From assembly GCA_015657535.1 (NCBI GenBank), contig JADHZB010000298.1, forward strand, positions 1 through 12,883: 12,883 nucleotides of DNA, read 5' to 3'. The stretch comes from Nephromyces sp. MM_2019. Taxonomy: Eukaryota > Apicomplexa > Aconoidasida > Nephromycida. The notes under the pieces were generated by a model, which did no database searches, was not told the origin of the DNA, and worked only from the letters and a program-made list of their open reading frames with translations. This document shows, piece by piece, positions 9,310 through 12,883 of this stretch (position 1 is its first letter; every line of letters starts with the position of its first letter). The position numbers and the translations under genes are program-made.

Positions 9310-12300
9310 ATGGAGGCCTCAAACATCCCCGATGAAATGGTTTCTATGAACTACACAGAAACAGCTAACCCTGCAGACACAACCCCCTCACAAGATAACA
9401 CGGCTACAATGAATTTCATGAACACTAACACACACACAACTGATGAATTTAATCAAGAATACACACAAACTGAACAACCACCATCTCAAAACAATTACAA
9501 TGATGAACATAACAATGGTATTGAAAACATAAATCATGAAGATATGGGTATGTGTGTATGTATATATATATAGTGTGTGTATATTGTGTGTATATATTGT
9601 GTATCTATATAATGTGTATACATTGTGTATCTATATAGTGTGTATATATTGTGCAACTATATAGTGTGTGTGCTGATATTAATATATATAGTCATGTATA
9701 TGTATTGAAAACATTCTCTGTATACACTGTGTGTATGGTTTCATCACACACAATGTATCTATATTTTGGATATATATATATACCCATACATCATAACCTA
9801 TATATACCCCCCCCCTTTCCCCCCACCTACACACTCACTATACACACACACACAGTATACACACACAACACAATACACACACACACAGTATACACACACA
9901 ACACAATACACACACAACACAATACACACACACACACATACACACTCACACTATACACTCACACTACATACACACACTCACACTACACACACACACTCAC
10001 ACTACACACACACACTCACACTACACACACACACAATACACACACATATATATATATATAGGTGCAACCAATGAAGGTTATGTGAGTTGTAATCCAGCCC
10101 CTATGGTTGAAATAAAATTGTTTTGTGGGAGAGTACCCAAAACAATGAACGAAGACGACATCAAAAAATTATTTGAAGAATTTGGAATTGTCAAAGAAGT
10201 TGTTATAATTCGTGATAAAGAATCCAATGTACACAAATCATCTGCTTTTGTACGTATGGGTATGTTGTGTGTATGTGTGTATGTGTTGTGTGTATGTGTT
10301 GTGTTGTGTGTATTGTGTTGTGTGTATTGTGTTGTGTTGTGTTGTGTGTATTGTGTTGTGTTGTGTTGTGTGTATTGTGGTGTGTTGTGTGTATTGTGGT
10401 GTGTTGTGTTGTGTGTATTGTGGTGTGTTGTGTGTATTGTGTTGTGTGTTGTGTTGTGTATGTGTATATATGTATGTATATGTATATAGTATGTATATGT
10501 ATATAGTATGTATATGTATATAGTATGTATATAGTATGTATATGTATATAGTATGTATATGTATATAGTATGTATATATATATAGTATGTATATAGTATG
10601 TATATAGTATGTATATATATATAGTATGTATATAGTATGTATATAGTATGTATGTATATATATATAGTATGTATATGTGTATGTATTGTATTGTATTTTT
10701 GTTGGAGTGTATAGTGTGTTGTGTATATCATAGTATATAGTATAGAGTGCAGTATAATAATTGATGGTATAGTATAATAAAGGTATATCAATATATAAAA
10801 CTAGAGTACATACAGTCAAACCAATTCATTACAAACCCTATATATATATATATATATACAGCATCAATAGCACATGCAGATAGTGCAATACAAGCATTAA
10901 ATGGACAAAAAACATTAGATCCAGCTATGGGCCCAGTTCAAGTAAAATATGCAAATAATGAAACATCTAAATTAAGTTTATCAGATACAACAGCTACTGA
11001 GCCAGGTGTGCATCAAGCTAAGGTATTTGTAGGGAGTTTACCTAAAACAGTTAATGAAGAAATGATTAGAAATTTATTTGCACCTTATGGTAATGTAGAT
11101 GAAGTATTTATTATGACAGATAAGGCTACAGGTGTAGGTAAAGGATGTTCATTTGTTAAATTTGCATATAAAGAACAAGCTTTATATGCTATGAAATCAT
11201 TAGATGGTAAACAAACATTAGAAGGGTGTTCTCGACCCATTGAAGTACGTTTTGCAGAGTCAAAAACACGCACACAAACCCCTAATCTAAATCAATTTAC
11301 TACACCTGCACCTACCTATACTATGCTACCTACAACCTTACCAATTATGAATCCCAATACCACACCCTTACCTCCTCCTAACACACGCTCTAGTGGAAAT
11401 TGGAAAGAATATATTTCTAATGAAGGCAGACCTTATTATCACAATGAACAAACACAGGTTGTTCAATGGGAACGACCTCCTGATTTTGATACTATGAATA
11501 ATTCCTCCTCTATGCCTCCCCCTGGTGCTTTTGGTATGTATGTGTAGAGGGGGTGTGTGTGACGTTTTTTTGTGTGTAATGTGTTTGTGTATAGTGTGTG
11601 TGTGTATAGTTTGTAACATAGTGTATTTACTGTTTTATATATAATATATTGTATATATTGTTACATAATTTAGTGTATATACTGTTGTGTATTGTATACA
11701 CTATTGTTTATTGTATATACTATTGTTTATTGTATATACTGTTACATAGTGTAGTGTATAGAGTGTTAAATAGTGTATAGAGTGTTAAATAGTGTATAGA
11801 GTGTTAAATAGTGTATAGAGTGTTAAATAGTGTATAGAGTGTTAAATAGTGTATAGAGTGTTAAATAGTGTATAGAGTGTTAAATAGTGTATAGAGTGTT
11901 AAATAGTGTATAGAGTGTTAAATAGTGTATAGAGTGTTAAATAGTGTATAGAGTGTTAAATAGTGTATAGAGTGTTAAATAGTGTATAGAGTGTTAAATA
12001 GTGTATAGAGTGTACCATAGTGAAAAATGAGTGTAAAAGAGTTGTATAGAGTGTGTATGTATCATTTATATTATATGTATAATATTATATAGATCTATCT
12101 ATATAACCTATACAACACATACACATCCCTCATTTTTTTTATATCAAATTATATATATAAATACATCTATATATATATATATATATAAATACATCTACAT
12201 CTATATATATATATAAATACATCTACATCTATATATATATAAATACATCTACATCTATATATATATATAAATACATCTACATCTATATATATATATAAAT

Positions 12301-12811
12301 ACATCTACATCTATATATATACATAAATACATATATATATATATATACATAAATACATATATATATATATATATGTATAGGACCTAAGGGAGCCAATATA
12401 TTTATATTTTATATACCCAATGAATGGACACATAATGATTTAGTGAGTGCATTTGCGACATATGGGACAATTATATCGGCCCGTATAGCCACAGATCGAC
12501 ACACAGGGAGGAATAAAGGATATGCATTTGTATCCTATGATAGTGCACACTCTGCAGCCAATGCAGTACATAATATGAATGGATATTTAACACCTACAAA
12601 ACGATTAAAAGTGTCTATTAAAAAAGGAGAAGAATCTTATGTAGATCATATGATGAATTCTATGCCTACAGGCCCTAACAATACAAATAATAACAGTGGA
12701 AATGGGGGTGATGTGATGAGAAATAACAACACAAATAATAACTTTTACCCAATAAGTGGACAATCCGCACAGTATGGTGGTTACATGGGTTCAAGATATG
12801 CACCTTATTAA
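9310..12811 (+). CDS. CELF: CELF/Bruno-like RNA-binding protein, four exons (RRM1-RRM2-WW-RRM3)
   Basis: Reconstructed as join(9310..9547, 10062..10259, 10862..11533, 12381..12811): 1539 nt, 512 residues, frame intact across all joins. The ATG has an A-rich context (AAAACAATGG) and follows an in-frame TAA at 9295. Residues 1-93 are a disordered Thr/Asn/Gln-rich leader. RRM1 is 97-176 (RNP2 LFCGRV 99-104, RNP1 KSSAFVRM 138-145, interrupted by intron 2 after M145). RRM2 is 199-278 (RNP2 VFVGSL 200-205, RNP1 KGCSFVKF 239-246). A Pro/Thr linker leads to a WW domain at 325-352 (W326, YY337-338, W348, P351). RRM3 is 375-451, opening with the CELF hallmark GPKGAN and carrying RNP1 KGYAFVSY (415-422). 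The tail is Asn/Gly-rich. CELF proteins bind UG-rich or UGUU RNA and control splicing, translation and decay; a WW after RRM2 recalls plant FCA. The WW would bind proline-rich partners. Which CELF paralogue this is remains unknown. Confidence 0.93.
9548..10061 (+). other. Intron 1 of the CELF-like gene (514 nt, phase 1)
   Basis: The donor is GTATGTGTGT and the acceptor is a TA run ending TATAG. Joining G (9547) to GT (10062-10063) makes a Gly codon and continues in frame into RRM1. The 5' part (9548-9740) is TG-rich with TATATAGTGTGTGTAT-type repeats. The 3' part (about 9743-10046) is CA-rich, with two C runs at 9807-9824. Retention would add a short tail and stop at 9573. Confidence 0.87.
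10265..10460 (+). repeat. TGTG/TGTTG low-complexity array inside intron 2
   Basis: Overlapping units of the type TGTGTTGTGTGTATTG form a T/G-only strand with A only in TAT spacers. As RNA it is a dense set of UGU, UGUU and UGUG motifs. The minus-strand frames across it (Thr-His/Tyr-Ile-rich) are products of the repeat. Confidence 0.93.
10460..10680 (+). repeat. TATAGTATGTATATG array inside intron 2
   Basis: The motif TATAGTATGTATA recurs about a dozen times with variable TA or TATG spacers (for example near 10486, 10504, 10522 and 10548). It adjoins the TG array directly. Each copy contains GTATGT, the same hexamer as all three donors of this gene, so it also presents many donor-like decoys. 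Confidence 0.85.
11672..12013 (+). repeat. 19-bp minisatellite in intron 3
   Basis: The main block (11753-11999) is 13 copies of AGTGTATAGAGTGTTAAAT that look identical by eye, followed by a diverged copy. The preceding block (about 11672-11752) also steps by 19 nt, with variants such as TACTATTGTTTATTGTATA. Uniformity within the main block points to recent expansion or homogenisation. Confidence 0.95.
12150..12370 (+). repeat. TA-tract / ACATCT tandem array before the intron 3 acceptor
   Basis: About five copies of a unit near 26-30 nt combine AAATACATCTACATCT with a TA run of variable length. The last copies lose the ACATCT part and merge into the TA run at the acceptor. The array occupies the place where a branch point and polypyrimidine tract are normally expected. 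Confidence 0.9.
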
Positions 12812-12883
12812 ATTTGTGTGTGTATATATATATATATAGAGGGTTAAATGGGTATGTAGGGTGTGTCGTTTGATTTGTTTTTG
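12812..12883 (+). other. TG-rich 3' flank of the CELF-like gene
   Basis: Just after the TAA stop the + strand reads GTGTGTGTATATATAT, then a GT-rich segment to the window edge. It is probably the start of the 3' UTR. No polyadenylation signal can be identified with confidence before the sequence ends. Confidence 0.5.

Larger units (their letters stand above)
10260..10861 (+). other. Intron 2 of the CELF-like gene (602 nt, phase 1), UG-rich
   Basis: The donor is GTATGTTGTG and the acceptor is a TA run ending TACAG. Joining G (10259) to CA (10862-10863) gives Ala and completes RRM1 (VRM then [10 protein letters not shown]). Positions 10265-10460 are almost entirely T and G (GTGTTGTGTGTATT-like units, some with GTGGTG). 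Positions 10460-10680 are GTATATAGTATGTATAT-like repeats. The last 180 nt are less repetitive. Retention gives a Val/Cys-rich tail up to 10489. Confidence 0.88.
11534..12380 (+). other. Intron 3 of the CELF-like gene (847 nt, phase 1)
   Basis: The donor is GTATGTATGTG and the acceptor is ATATGTATAG. Joining G (11533) to GA (12381-12382) gives Gly, then PKGAN, the start of RRM3. The intron is TG-rich at first, then holds 19-nt-period repeats (about 11672-12013), a short mixed stretch, and a TA/ACATCT array (about 12150-12370). In-frame TAG at 11545-11547 means that retention would yield a 373-residue protein with RRM1, RRM2 and WW but no RRM3. Confidence 0.88.

Noticed and set aside
9651..10074. 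Plus-strand frames of Thr-His/Tyr repeats
   Set aside because: They lie inside intron 1, between well-supported splice sites, and consist of repeat translation only.
10078..10791. Long minus-strand frames (up to 237 codons) rich in Thr, His, Tyr and Ile
   Set aside because: They are the complement of the TG and TATG arrays in intron 2 and run antisense through the RRM1 exon. Dinucleotide repeats lack stop codons in these frames, so length is not evidence of coding.

Overview
This window looks like nuclear DNA of an apicomplexan (alveolate) parasite. The evidence is an ApiAP2-type transcription factor, a CELF/Bruno-type RNA-binding protein with a WW domain, AT-rich codon use, and spliceosomal introns of the GTATGT...AG type. 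I cannot name the species. The genome is unusual in being saturated with CA/TG and TA simple repeats, which fill intergenic DNA and introns and enter coding sequence as Thr-His dipeptides.

Layout, all on the + strand. Positions 1-724 hold a TG/G-rich stretch (possibly the 3' flank of a gene outside the window), a 45-nt CA microsatellite and the 5' flank of the first gene, which ends in a tiny uORF. Positions 725-3271 are a single-exon, 848-residue ApiAP2 protein: an ACDC-like N-terminal region split by a Thr-His/Gln insert, AP2 domain 1, an AT-hook and AP2 domain 2. Positions 3272-9309 are about 6 kb without a convincing gene, made of CA-rich repeats, TA tracts, hairpins and a 19-bp minisatellite. 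The last kilobase differs: a C-rich (G-quadruplex-capable on the minus strand) block, a non-repetitive AT-rich island and a pyrimidine tract. Positions 9310-12811 are a four-exon CELF-like gene, reconstructed as join(9310..9547, 10062..10259, 10862..11533, 12381..12811). It gives 512 residues in the order disordered N-terminus, RRM1, RRM2, WW, RRM3, Asn-rich tail. The rest is TG-rich 3' flank.

The two genes are a transcription regulator and a post-transcriptional regulator in tandem, but nothing shows that they form one circuit. The most interesting signal is the organisation of the repeats. Exons and 5' flanks read CA on the coding strand, whereas the 5' parts of introns and the short 3' flanks read TG. 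The CELF gene therefore carries long UG/UGUU arrays in its own introns, which is the sequence class its protein family binds. This suggests autoregulatory splicing, an inference that can be tested.
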